A stretch of 64,000 bases of DNA, from the NCBI RefSeq assembly GCF_029227915.1, contig NC_079876.1, forward strand, positions 6,820,001-6,884,000, written 5' to 3'. A program made the position numbers and the translations under genes. The notes beneath the pieces are model-generated. The model worked only from the letters and a program-made list of their open reading frames with translations, ran no database searches and was not told the origin of the DNA. The first letter of the stretch is position 1, and each line of letters starts with the position of its first letter. The DNA is from Hydractinia symbiolongicarpus (taxonomy: Eukaryota > Cnidaria > Hydrozoa > Anthoathecata > Hydractiniidae). Positions 50,557 to 63,283 of the stretch are shown here, in pieces.

Positions 50557-51870
50557 TCAGACTCTGATGGTTAATGTGTGGCTTTTGTATTCGTCTTTTG
50601 TATTTGAATCTGGTGTAATGTCTTTAATCCAGATTGCTTCCAAAGTCATTAAGTGATACACAGATTTCAGTGACGTATCTAGAATTTCAACATTATTCAT
50701 CGTAAGAGTACAATTACAAGTGCGAAAGTGACTACCCACTGGTGTTCCAAGACGTCTGTGCTCTCTTACGCGATTTAGTAAATGAAGACTAGTTTGGTCG
50801 ACATAGCACGATGTAAACAAGAAATTTCATACACTATACCACTTCTGAAAGTTTTATCCACTTAGGGCTTCAAAGATGGTAACATCGTTTTCAACTTTTT
50901 TCACGTTGAAGTAACTTTGTATGGAGCGTTATAGTCGATTAATTCGCGTTTTTGTTAACTGTCTGGATTTTTCAAGCGGACAATACGGTTTTTAGGCATT
51001 CTGATTGGCTTAGCGCTTTTGACGATGCATCATTATTCTGTATGTGTCGAACATCGTAATGTTTTGTTCACAAAGTATTATTCTTTAGGGACTTTCGAAT
51101 TCTAAATAGAATTTTTGTTTTTAGACAGGACTGTTTCGAATTTTGACCTCAGTCATTGCACCAACCTCGCAAGCTCGGTCTGCACTTAGACCTCGGGCGA
51201 TATTTTGCGGTACAGCCCGGGGTAATCGGTTATTGTTGTATTATAGTGAGCGTTCGAAATTCTCAGTAATCCCCTCCCTCCCCCCTCCCCTGTATGATAC
51301 AAAAATCATTTAAACTTTCTTTTCTTCTTCCTCATCTTCATTTTCATTTTATTTAATATCTTTTGTATTTGTTCAATAATTGGCTTATAAAAGGAAGCAT
51401 GGTATTGATTGTTCTGTGGTATACTTTTAGCTTTTTTCAAACTGTTATGGAAATTATTCCAAGTGCTACATTCCATGTGCAATATTCTATATGTTATTCC
51501 GATAACTACAGTCTTTTTGTACTTTATAAGTGCTAATGCGAATTAGTTCATTGTTAATCCTGTGCTCATCGATTTTCAAAACCAAGTTGAAGTTAATCTT
51601 CCTTCAGAACGCATGATTCTCATGTCTAGAAATGGAATGTTTAAAATCTTTTTTTCTCGTTTGATAGCTAGTAAAATTCAGATTTGGATGAAACGAATTA
51701 TTATCTTGCAATTTATCAACATTATCAGACTTTTTATCACGTATTATATCATTTATAACTTCTCCTCATCTTTCGCTCTTCAATCATACTTACTCAACCA
51801 ACCATTTGCTATATAAGGAGCTAGTGGGCTACCCATTGCAGATAAATCAAATGGCCCTGCATGTTCCAAT
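50557..51870 (-). pseudogene. Decayed Penelope-like retroelement with GIY-YIG end
   Basis: Read on the minus strand. Reverse-transcriptase motif MGSPLAPYIAN (about 51836-51804) is followed by LNIPFLD and WNNFHNSLKKAKS remnants in shifting frames. The element ends in a GIY-YIG-like nuclease segment at 50820-50557 with CYVDQTSLHLLNRVREH and TPVGSHFRTC, and a TLEAIWIKDI / NTKDEYKSHTLTI tail typical of Penelope-like elements. Many stops and frameshifts interrupt it, and the 5' part is gone. It is not functional. Confidence 0.75.
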
Positions 51871-52082
51871 CATTTTCCGGCTATCTTATTTCCCCAGATG
51901 CACATTGATTCTTGATTTAGCTACTTTGCTTTCAGTTTTTCATACACCACCAGTCATCAATTTATAAAAAAGAACCCCTTTCTCGTTTTTCCTACTTATT
52001 TATGCATTCAAATTTTGAGTTTATGATAAAAATATACGGATTTTAATATCCTCACAAGTCACTTTGAATTTTTATTCGCTTA

Positions 52083-52156
52083 ATTTTTGGGTGATCTTTG
52101 GGTGATTTTTGGCTGATTTTTGGGTGATTATTGGCTAATTTTTGGGTGATTTTTTT
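52083..52156. repeat. 13-14-bp tandem repeat
   Basis: About five to six consecutive units of the form TTTTTGGGTGAT with variants TTTTTGGCTGAT and ATTATTGGCTAA. Confidence 0.85.
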
Positions 52157-54046
52157 AAGCACAGTGTGTGATAATATGTAGCAAAAAAAGAGCTTTTTTT
52201 ATCCAACAATCACACAAATATTTGTTGGGGAAAACAGAAAACAGAAACAACAATGTGTTGGTTAGAATAAAAAGCATTTATAATAAACTAAATAATATCT
52301 AAATAAATTAAATGTAATAAAACTAGCTTAGCTAACTTTTCATGCAGCCAAAATTTTAAAATTACGTAATTGGATAGCTTAAAAACATGTAAAAACTTAA
52401 CAATCGTATATTCCTAAGTTAAAAATATTATAATGAAAAAGATTTAAACACGACCCTTGTATATGGCCACCACATCAGATTGTGCATCAAATATGCTGCT
52501 GTTTATTCAAAGGAATGGGCGGGGATCCATACAACCACACTCCACATTTGCACAATACTTTGAGAGTAGGTCTGCCAAACTGCTGGGAACCGTATAATAC
52601 ATGGATGGGTATGAATTCAGTACAATTCTTGTTTAAGCTACCGATAATTTTCTTTGCTTGCGATTTTCTGCAACTGTTTAAAGCATCCAAATTTTCATAA
52701 AGACTTTATTCAAAATAAAAAGAAAAAAGAAAAAATATATTTAGCTTTGGGAATATCTAAATGATAGCGTTTGGTCGGTGTTTAATCGCTGTGGTTTTCC
52801 TGGTTGTTTTCTTCGTTCGCTGTAGGGTTCCTGGTTGTTCAGATAGACTGCTCATTTGCTGCTGGTTTTTGTGTCGTTCTGTGAAAACTGCTCCTTGCAC
52901 ATGTTCAGGACAAAAAAGAAACGAATAACACCATACATAGTGGACGTCTATTGGACTTACTAGGCTATGTGGTTTATGATGCAGTGTGATCCTTTTTATA
53001 ATCACTTTAAATTTATGTATTCTATAATTTATGATTAGCTATATAGCATGGCTATAACAAACTGTGTTGATTATTACCATAAAGGAACCAATTTCGTACT
53101 TCGTGTTAAAATTCCAAACATTTTGTTATATATATCTGTGTATTTGTAATTTGTGTTTGAACATATTTGTTTGATTTTCTATTATAAAAAACAACTAGTT
53201 TTTAAACCTATCACAAAACGGTTTGTTGCTAATTTTATTAAAAAGGAAATTGACAACAACAATAGCAATGTTTAATTGCCCGTGACATCACCCCTTTCCG
53301 AACAATCAATTACATTCCCGGTGGCTTTAAAACCCGTCACGGTAAATTTAAATTAGAATACCACAGTTGAAATTTATGGCTATTCAAGTTGACGTGTTTT
53401 CTCACATGATTTGTTCTAACCAATTAAAAATGTGCACTAAAGATTTATATAATACAGAATATAGTTTGGGTTAATTGAAAACACAGGGTACCCCAATTTG
53501 GGTAGTGTTTAGGGTGGCAGTTTTATTCTACCGGTCGGATAATATGTGTTCTTTTTTGCCACTGACAAGTTTTGCAGATGGAAACCATCTAATGAGATTG
53601 GCCGGAATGGTTTCTATTCTGTTCACGATAATTTTCAATGGTTTACGTCAAATTTTCTCCTTATGAAGTTGTCTTTCCAATGATCAAATGACATGGAAAC
53701 GAGGCTATAACTGTACAAGAGTAACACTACACCACACACCGCGTACAGTCAGATCTTTGTAGCTATGATAAATTATTTCTATTACGCGTTGTAAACCGTA
53801 TTTAAACTTCTTTTTAACAACTGGACACCGAACTCGGTATGTTAGGCGAGCTAAGAGTCGTCATATTGCAGCAAAATTAAATCTAATGTCTGTTTACAAA
53901 ATACCCGCTTCGAAATTAGCTGCCCCGACCACTACTCCAAATGTCACCCCTATTGAGTAGCCCATTTTTTTAGTTAACCCATATAGCTTTTAGGTTATGC
54001 TTTTAGGAAAACTGTGAAAAATATATAACTTGTTACCAGTTGCAAT

Positions 54047-54085
54047 AATAGACTAGTGGATAAGCCCGTGGGATAATCCATTTAG
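54047..54085 (-). mobile_element. Diverged end of the Helitron-like repeat
   Basis: The reverse complement (GGATTATCCCACGGGCTTAT, then CCACTAGTCTATTATT) aligns with the unit junction of the 40671-41149 array, hairpin half and CTAG included. It is a dispersed, decayed copy. Confidence 0.5.
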
Positions 54086-54330
54086 GCAAAAGAAAACTGA
54101 AAAATATATGTTACTTTAGAAGTTTTGCTGACGTCGGCAGTGCTAATAAAAATATTCTTTTTGTGATAATTTTTTACCCGTTGCCTGTAATATGTAGAGC
54201 ACTGATCTTTATGTGTATTTAGCGAATGTTTAATGAAGCAACACGACCGTAAAGTCTGTAATTGCTCAACACTTTACTCTCAACACTACGAAAAAGTGTT
54301 TTAAAGTTGTTGTTTTTAATATCACACTTT

Positions 54331-55118
54331 TTAAGAAAGCCTTTGATACTGTTAGTCACGGTAACCTAATATTTAAACTAAGCCAAAAAGGCATTGCAGA
54401 GAAAGAATGGTTTACAAACTACCTTTGTAGTCAAAACAACACGAGCAGTATAGTGACGAGTTGTCAGATGGTAAATTCGTGTATTGTGATGTTCCACAAA
54501 GTTCACTTCTGCCGCCAGGAGTTAATGGCATTCACAACTTTGTTAAGAACTGGAAAAGCCTAAACTATGCTGATGACACTGTAATCCTTGCTTCATTAAA
54601 AATAAATTGCATATAAAACAACTTTATATAATTACTTAAGTGTTGTTCTTGACCAGTCACTCTCACTGCACAGTTCATTTTAATAACTCCTACGAAAAAA
54701 GCTTGAGGTCGTTTAAAACTACTGTCGAAGGTACGTTCCTTGTTAACGGTGACAACACCTAATTAAATTTAAATGGAGTTTTCCAACTCTATACAACTGA
54801 CAGCTTCCTCTTATAGATAGTTTGGAAAAAATTTATGTTTTAACAAACACAGAGAGAAAAAAAAAACGCACTTTTGGAAATAATCATTATTCGTCTTCAA
54901 AAATAGTTTCCAATTTACAAAAGTGTTTGCGTGATATAGTGTTTTATGTTCTTGACAAGCAACACATTCCCTTACTTGATTTACTGTCAACATCAAGGAG
55001 ATGCGTTGAAATATTATCTTCGTTGAAAATATCATACAGACCAGAACAATGCATTTTTGCACTGCTATATAGTAAGCATAGAAAGGCATTCTCTGATGAA
55101 AGAAACCAATCATGTTAA
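54331..55118 (+). pseudogene. Degraded LINE reverse-transcriptase fragment
   Basis: KKAFDTVSHGNLIFKL (about 54331) is a reverse-transcriptase block with the catalytic-domain aspartate. It is followed, after frameshifts, by a DVPQSSLL block and NYADDTVILASLK (about 54565-54600), the YADD active-site motif. A VVLDQSLSLHSSF segment follows. The open frame at 54822-55118 fits the C-terminal end of such reverse transcriptases. Frameshifts and stops make it non-functional; the 5' part and any endonuclease are absent. Confidence 0.75.
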
Positions 55119-55843
55119 GTTGTGTAGAAGCTTTTTAGTAGAAAAGACACAGACCTGTTGAGAAGATAAGACTCGAGCTTTTTATTTCTTAAAACAATAA
55201 AAAGAACGAATAGATTTATGTTGCTAAAATAAAGTAGGTATTAATAATCGAAAATTAATAGGTTTAAAAATCACTTTAATAATTATTTTAGGATACAAGT
55301 GTCTCGCTGTAAAAATAATAAAACTTTCAGCGAGAGCAATTCGCAGACAACCTGAAATCTAAGTTGGTAGACTGGTAGTTCAGTTTCATCGCTATTACCA
55401 TGCTATTACTTTCGTTCCCAGGTTTTCTTATTTCTATTTCTTGACGCCAACGTTTTAAAGTGACGTTAATAAAACCGTCAAATATCCGACATCCTGTGTT
55501 ATTTTTTCGACAACCATAATAACAAGATCATTATGAACATTAAAAACATTAAAAGAACAATTCTTTTGATTAGGTAATCAGCACATCGTTGTGGTTTCGT
55601 TATGTGAAGGTATCCATTTCAGTTGAATGAGGTCATCATTTACACTTCACCAAAAATAACAAAAGAACGTGGATGCACAGTGTAAAAATAATTTCCTGAA
55701 GAATAAACTCTGATTTTGTTTGATTTACAAAACATTAAGTGAAAGAAGAAGTAAAAGTCGTATTGATTTTAGTTGGAAGATTTATTTGTGGTTTTAAAAG
55801 CATATCATGTTGGACATTTAAAACGTGGTGTTGATCAAAGAAA

Positions 55844-58800
55844 ATGTTTATTTTAATGTTGGTATGTTCCATGTTGGGATTAAGCGAAGGTAAGCGGGTA
55901 TGTTAATAAGAACGCTTGTAGTGCACTGAAACCACTTTGGGTTAAGGCACACACGAAATATTGGAAATGCACGAAATTTGTACGTTACTTAAAAAATTGC
56001 TTTAAATTTTCCATGGACAGCTTGTTTTATTATAATAAATTTCTGAAAGACAAAGTTTATTATACTTTTCCTAACTTTCTATAAGAATTATATTGAATTT
56101 GTTTTCTGCTAAACTAAAAATGTTAAGACACGAAGAAGTTCATAGGATAAATTCAAAACGTTTTCGTGACAGAAGAGTCATCATGTAGTCACGTGTTGAT
56201 CAGATCCGTGTTATGATGACGTCACGTACTTGCGATTTGTCTTCATTACGTCATGCTAGAGGAAGAAGTAGCAACTGGCATAAGGGAACTTTTATCATTG
56301 TCTCCCTTTCCCTGGATACATAAACACGAGACTTTTTTCTTAACCATACACAAAATTGTCTGGGATCGAACGTAGACATCAACACATAATTTTTTTACTT
56401 TCAATATTTTTTAAAAAAACCCTCTAGACCTATGTAAATAAAAACCCCTTTTGTCATTCAACTCAAAAGAAGATTTCTCTCCAACTACAGAAACTTGACC
56501 CCTTTGTAACGACTCACATGGTTGTCATCAAACACATGAAACTTTGTGGAGCTTCAAAATAAAGAAAATATATTCCACCTCATTTAACATTACAGCGTTA
56601 CAAAAGCCGGTGCTAAATGTGTGAATACACTATGAATACACTATGAAAATTATGTTGGGGTGTTGCATATCTGATGCTTATGAACCTATGCTAGCCTGTA
56701 ACGTTTCTGCTATCAATAAAGGAACTGAAAAAAGGAGTCCTAGGGAATTAAAAGTGTTCATTTAAGCTAAAAATTAAAGCCCTGCAGCTAGAAAACTGCC
56801 TTTTGATATTTCAATCAAATTAAGCGGTAACCAAAAGGAATGGACTAGGACTTTGTCAAAATTGGAATAATACAACAATCTTATGCAAAATGGAGGCAAC
56901 CACTAGACCAGCTGAATGTAGTTGAAATAAGACAGGGAAAAGAAATTTTAAGAAAGCAGTATATTGTGCCACCTTGTTTCCAGCCTTTGCACGCACATTT
57001 CTGTTGTTCCTCTTATAAATAAATGTTGGTGAGAACGACAATTTTTTTAGTTTCAAAACTGACAAAAACAAAAGTACAATCGACTTTCGATGTCAAAATG
57101 TGAAGTAGTTGTTTTTATTAGATGGAAGAGTAAAAGAACAGAGGAATTTTTACGACGTGAGAGAAAGTTCAAGACGTCCAACTACAAAATATCGAGATTC
57201 TGTTGTAACAGTACTGTCCAAATTTGATCATCAGTTTTTTACTAAAAGTAATTTCTTGTTAAGAGAACTTAAAAATCAACTCTGTATTTTTTAAATTTGC
57301 ATGATAAGATGTAAGATCAGAGGGGAAAACAAATGAATAACTCCAATAATATGACGTGTAGTAGAGAGATGTCAAGTTCTTAAAACGAAAGTCCGAGTGA
57401 GTCACGTGATATAACAAGTCAACGTTCGTCACTTACCTCACACAGCTTAAGGAAAGACTTAGAATTCTAAAAAAGCTGATGTAAACAATTTTTTTCAAGC
57501 AAAAGTTTTGTTGCTAACTGAAGATTTGAATTGAACTTTCTTCTTTTTTACTTTCCAGCTGGTTTTTACTTCTACAAAATCCATCAAGGAGATCGATATA
57601 TGAACTATTCATGGACCGACACTGAGTACACCAATCCACCAAAGTCTAACTCAGACATTTTAAATCGTGGTACTGGTTGTTTATTTTCTGGAAAAAATCG
57701 TCAACATTCAAATCCGTTTACCTCGAAATGTTGGATTGGATGGACAAAAAAGCGACACTCAAACCCATTTATTTTAATAGCTTTAGATCGAGTCAGCCGG
57801 ATCGAATCGATTACGTTATTAACATATGTCAATCAAAGTATGGGTGCTGGGCCAATTAAAAATATAACTGTGAAAGCAAGCAAAAGGTTAAGGCGCTTGC
57901 AGTTGGTTGGTCATGTTTGTACACCAAGGTCCGCATATTTAAAGGAACCAAAACATTACGAGTTTCATATTGGATTAAAAAATTTGACTGCTAGATTTAT
58001 AAAACTTGACTTACAATATTCTCTGAATTGGATCTTGATACGATATTTAGTTGTAAAGAAAACAGGTAATGTTTCTACTGTGTCTTCTTTGTAAATTTAT
58101 GTTCGGTATTTTACGATTTATGTCATAAGACTTGATTTCATTTTTATCAGCTCTGTTTTTGAAGACAATGGCGGGAAGTTTTAAACAACGAAAACAGGCC
58201 AGACAGTGGAATTTTGATAATCAATGATTAGCAATTTTATTAGCTTAATCACTTTTCCAATTCTCGTTACAAGCCGCAAGTAGATCTCGAATTTGTTTAA
58301 TAATTTAAAAAAAACGTTCTCTCTTCAGGAGACAGCGCAAACACGATAAGAGCAAAGAAAGAACTCGAACTTACAAATTCATCATCACGGTGTAATTTAT
58401 CCATACATGCAGGTACAAAGTATACTTATTGTATTTTCTGTTAGTTATTTTTATTTAACAAGAGTCTTCTTTTTTCTCTCAAAAAAGCGTTCTTTATCTA
58501 ATAGTAAGTTAGCTTCCTTTGAGAAACTTACAAGTAGGCATCTACGAAGGCAGATTTTTACTCATTACCCAAATATGGACAAAACTTTCAAACAGTCCAG
58601 GCTTCAAATCGCTACTTTTGCACACACGTAGGGCAGGCAGAGAGCATTGAAAACAATTAGCACATTTTAAGAATTTCGAATTTACTAAATAACCTAATAT
58701 CCTATGTTCACTCTGAACATTGTTGAGTGAACTTTGAAAAGTTCAAAATGTGTGAATCTAACCTACGCAATTACTTGTGATGGGGAACTTCGAAATAAGC

Positions 58801-61800
58801 TGTCTTGTCCCAACATTTTGTGACCACGATTGTAGTTACAAAAAATGGCACTTGCTACAGTTTATACACAAAACGAATGATTTCGAAATATCTGATTTCG
58901 AATCGCTACAAATACGTTCGACTGAATAATTCTAAACTATCCATTAAACCATGTACCGTTGTCAGTGGGGTCGAATCCGGAGGTTGTAAGGGGTTGGTTT
59001 GACTTAAATACTCAAATTTTTAAGCTAGTAAAATTTGAGAAATCTCTTATTATACATCGACGTGTGTTTTTTACAGATAGCCGTAGATTCTCTGTATCTT
59101 CTGTTAATAAAACACAGGTTTAAAACGCAGGTTTTAACATAATTGCTGAGCGATTCCCTTAAAAAAGAACCGCGCCTTTCAGAACACTCCACCTTTAAAG
59201 CCTGGTCCTACTTAAGCGCTTGTTTAGTCAAAAGAGCAAACCAATAAAATTGTCATTAAAATTATTACGACATTTCATCATTTACATTAACGACCAGCTG
59301 GTTCATTACTTGAGCAGATTTCTACCACAATGGGACATTAATATACCCGTACGTTTTCCACATTCATAGACAGTTTTGAGGCGACATTTTCGACACTGGA
59401 TTTTATTTTCCTTTTATGGGCGTCACATTTTTTCAATAATTTTTAATTTAATATTTTTTTTTAATTGGTATTTTCCGAAAGTTTTACCAGTAAACAGTAC
59501 ATTATTTGAATACCTCCTTTAGGTTAGATATGACCTGTTTTTTGTGTAAGCAAGTCTAGACATGTTCTTGCTGATAACGTGTGGCCATTTAATCATATTT
59601 GTTTTTTTAATATTTTTATTGCATACAAATATGGTGAACGTGGAACATTCAAATCACTTTCAAATCAAATCACAAAATCAATTTGTGTTCACACGATACC
59701 ATATTCCTATATTTTAGCGATCATTGTTTTAAAGTCGACAGGACTTATAATTTTTGCGGTGTTATTAGAAATTTGAAAAGTTTCCGACCATTTATATAAA
59801 AGCTTTGTTCTTTGTTCAATTTTAAATATGTATCTGTCAACACGGTACGATGACGTGTATTTGACGTCATTATAATTTTGTAACGTCATTAATACACGAT
59901 TATTTTTAGAGATGTATCTGAATGACAACGACAGAATGGCTTTTGTTATTGTGGCAGCTGTTGTTGGCATGGTAATCTGTTGCGTTTTGTCGTTATTGAC
60001 ATATTATTGTCGTAAACGTCTGAGGCGTTTATTGACGAATCAACCTAAAAAATCAACATTTTTCTTCGACAATGAGTTCGTTAATATAGTAACGCCGGAA
60101 AATTTTCCCGACAAAAATGAAAATAACGACGCATATTCGTGTGAGCGTACAAGAAGAAACAACAACGAACGTAAGTGTCGTACGTATTTGTCTGCAATTT
60201 TATCGTGCAAGCTGTGACCGTGAAAAATCTTTGTTTTAATATTTATTAGAGAAAAACGCTTCGCTTTTATGGGACGCTTTGCTTTTATGGGATACATCGG
60301 GGCTCCAATTGCTTTTTTTTATTGATTTTCATTTAATTATAGCGTCAAAGTTAGCTGTCAAAGATGAATTAAAGGTACCACTTTCTCCAACACTAACGAA
60401 CATACCTGAACAGGAATATAGCAGTTTCACTGAAAAGGACGTATATGTAAATGATTTTAAAACGAGAACAATTAGCAGATCTTCTACCAAGTCGAAACGC
60501 TTCAGATATTCACGAAAATCTCGACGGCTCACAAAGAAACGTCGTGAGTCGTATAATAGCGTTATGTCGTCTAGTTTATATTCAGAGTACGCCGTGCCGT
60601 GTCGGATTAGAAGAAAGAAATATAAAGTGATCAGTAGAGATAAATTGATATTCAGGGAACAGATCGGTGTCGGACAATTCGGAGAGGTCCATATTGCCGA
60701 AGCAATCGGATTGGATGATATTTATAATAACAACAGTATTAGGCGCATGCGTGCAGGCGATACCACATACGTTGCCGTGAAGACATTAAAAGCTCTGGAT
60801 AAAAATATTGAGACAGAGTTTATGAAAGAAGTGAATGTAATATCCCAACTAACACACGAGAATGTTGTGCGGTTGCTAGGGGTGTGCACAGAGGCTCCGC
60901 TCTTGATGGTAGTCGAGTATATGCAAAATGGCGATTTAAACCAGTTTCTAAAACAACACTTTCCTGTGATCTCTTCTAGCGAAATTTCTTCTTACGATGC
61001 CAATGTATTACACCCGGACGCTTTGCTTTACATGATTGAACAAATTGCTTCTGGGATGAGGTATTTGCACTCAAAAGGTTTTATACATCGAGACTTAGCC
61101 ACAAGAAATTGTCTTGTTGGACCAGCTTATAAAGTAAAAATAGCTGATTTTGGAATGAGTCGATATTTACACTCAAAGCAATATTATAGAGTTGAAGGGC
61201 AAGTTGTTTTGCCTATTCGTTGGATGGCACCAGAATCTATACTTTATGGTGAGTTAGCAACAAGTTAAATTAGAAAACGTGAAAATTAGTTTTATGCTTC
61301 TAAGTATTTTGAATGTTGGTTAAACACATTTTGATAAATGAATTACGGTAAAACATAATCCCCAAACACTTTGTCTCCTTTTTGCTTTTCTATTTCATTC
61401 AAACGTGTCATATCAATTGAGTTATTTAATTCTCAAACAGTGGAATAAAAAGACAAATTATGTTTTACTCGATCGCTATTCTCGTTGCAATAAGTAGTAA
61501 ACGCAACAACAGCAAAAAAATGACTTCTTTAAAATGCAATATCAAAACAAAATTATCCATCCTTAATCCATGTGCTATTAAAAAATGGTGTCTAACAAAA
61601 GAGGGATGATAAGAGATATCTAGATTACAATACCAACACGCATATATGGTCACATGGTCACGTAAACCTTTCTTACATTTCAGGTACCTTCACAAAACAA
61701 ACAGACATTTGGAGTTTTGGTGTCATGTTATGGGAAATCCTCACTTTTGCAAGAGATGCTCCTTACGCGCGGTTAGAAGATAGTGATGTAATATGCAATG

Positions 61801-61985
61801 CTTATAAATCAGTTCAAAAACCGAAAGATAGATTCCCGATGCTTCATCAGCCGGAACACTGTCCAGATGATATATATGACTTGATGATAAGTTGCTGGGA
61901 TTTAAACGCAGGGAAAAGACCCTCGTTTTCATATTTGTATAAATATTTTCACGAGCAGTGGGATAGCGAAGAAATCGAAATTTAG
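55844..61985 (+). CDS. Discoidin domain receptor-like receptor tyrosine kinase
   Basis: Exons 55844-55889, 57559-58065, 58329-58412, 59910-60170, 60343-61248, 61684-61985; the sum is 2106 nt, all introns are phase 1, and the frame is open for 701 codons. Residues 1-15 are a signal peptide (MFILMLVCSMLGLSE). Exon 2 (about 16-184) resembles the discoidin-like (second) domain of DDRs. A short linker leads to a membrane segment at about 222-246 (MAFVIVAAVVGMVICCVL). The juxtamembrane part is basic and Tyr/Ser-rich. The kinase (about 398-695) has the Gly loop GVGQFGEV, K446 (VAVK), H548-R549-D550, D568-F569-G570, twin tyrosines 580-581 in the activation loop and WMAPES; LHPDALLYMIEQIASGM and VVLPIRWM are DDR-like. 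The family binds collagen and signals through slow tyrosine phosphorylation. No separate collagen-binding N-terminal discoidin domain is found, so the ligand is uncertain. All kinase residues needed for activity are present. Confidence 0.88.
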
Positions 61986-62404
61986 GTTAATAAGCGGAAA
62001 CTATACAAGCACAAAAGAAATGCTTTTTACAGACTAACACAGCATGACAAACGAAGAAAAAAGTCGTGACCTGAAAAACATTCATTCTCAACAACCAGCT
62101 GAAAATTACGAGTATAATTATTATAGGGATGTATATAGATGGAATTGTTTATTTTAGAATATATAGATTTATTTATAATAGCAAGTTTGGTTGTATCCGC
62201 GTCTGAAATAGACATTGAGTGCAGCTGAAATAGACATATGTGTACTAAAACATCACAAAAATTAAAGCACCTCATTCCATTCTCTACATATCCTAACATT
62301 CCTTTCCTTAAGAGCAGGATGTAAATAGAACTTGAATAGCGATAGTAGTTTGGTCGCACTTTTTTTAAACCAATAATTTTTAAACACTAATTTAACAGTT
62401 TTTT

Positions 62405-62645
62405 AAAGTGGTGCGTGACGGAGTGGATAGAAAGTTTGTTTTGTAGTCAGATGGCGGTGATTCGGTCCACGCTTAAGATTGTAGTTCAATTTAGTACCGT
62501 TAGTTTAGTCCGGTCCGGATCATCGCGGAATTTGTTATTTTACAGTCGAGCCAGGGGAGTGCTAAGGCATGTAGCGGAGCCAGATCAGCGATACGGATCG
62601 GTTTGCCACAGTTGGTTATTGCTTTATTAAGCTGTGCCGAGCCGA
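62405..62645 (+). mobile_element. tRNA-derived SINE candidate
   Basis: Starts with a box A-like TGACGGAGTGG (about 62415) followed about 45 bases later by a box B-like GATTCGGTCC (about 62459). A GC-richer body of about 180 bp follows, then CAATAAAATTTGTG. Composition contrasts with the flanks. The tRNA-like head is too imperfect to be a working tRNA gene. Confidence 0.45.
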
Positions 62646-63201
62646 ACTCAATAAAATTTGTGTGATTTCAGCTTATATAATGGATATCATATACGTTGAC
62701 TAAATCTTTTAGAATAAAGAAGGAGGTATTACGAATGTTGATTATTTGTGAGGAAAGCTAAACACGTTTAAAGAAAAAGGTGGTCATTTTCATAAAAGTG
62801 AGTCATCAAACGACTTCCTGCAAACGACTCCATATGCAAAATATGAATCATTTTTTTGTCTTACAAAAGTTATGTAGAACATTGACGAGTTAGCAAGTAG
62901 TTAAAAAAAAGAAACGAATTCTTTAATAATTTTTCTTAACTCGAATTTTAAAAAACTGAAACCGATTCTATATGTAGACACTAAATCACAACACGCACCA
63001 GATTAGCATAATTACAATAGTAGGGAATGTTTAATTTTTTGGTTTCGAAAGTACTACCAATAAATGATGGAAATGTGGAACAGCGTACATCAATCATAAA
63101 GTTATAAGGAGAATAGCGTATACACTACTTTGAATAAAACAAGGTCGGCCAGCAAAACGTAAATCATATGTATGCACTTCATGGCAAGATTTTACAAAAT
63201 A

Positions 63202-63283
63202 CAGTGGAATCTCTCTATCTCGACTACCCTCTATCTCGAACTTCTCTCTATCTCGAACTAAAGTCTCGGTCCCTTTGTGGTCC
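63202..63283. mobile_element. pogo/Tigger-like terminal repeat fragment
   Basis: CAGTGGAATCTCTCTATCTC right after TA, followed by two more CTCTATCTCGAAC-type units. Ends of this form (CAGT, then tandem CTCTATCTCGAA) are seen in pogo-type elements with TA target sites. No matching inverted end is found before the window stops. Confidence 0.4.

Larger units (their letters stand above)
51871..54330. other. Intergenic region, no gene seen
   Basis: No coding exon is supported. It holds the 13-14-bp repeat at 52083 and a diverged Helitron-like end near 54047. Open frames on both strands around 52482-52700 have no recognisable similarity. Confidence 0.5.

Noticed and set aside
54811-55113. 100-codon minus-strand open frame
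   Set aside because: Antisense to the LINE reverse-transcriptase fragment, which better explains the sequence.
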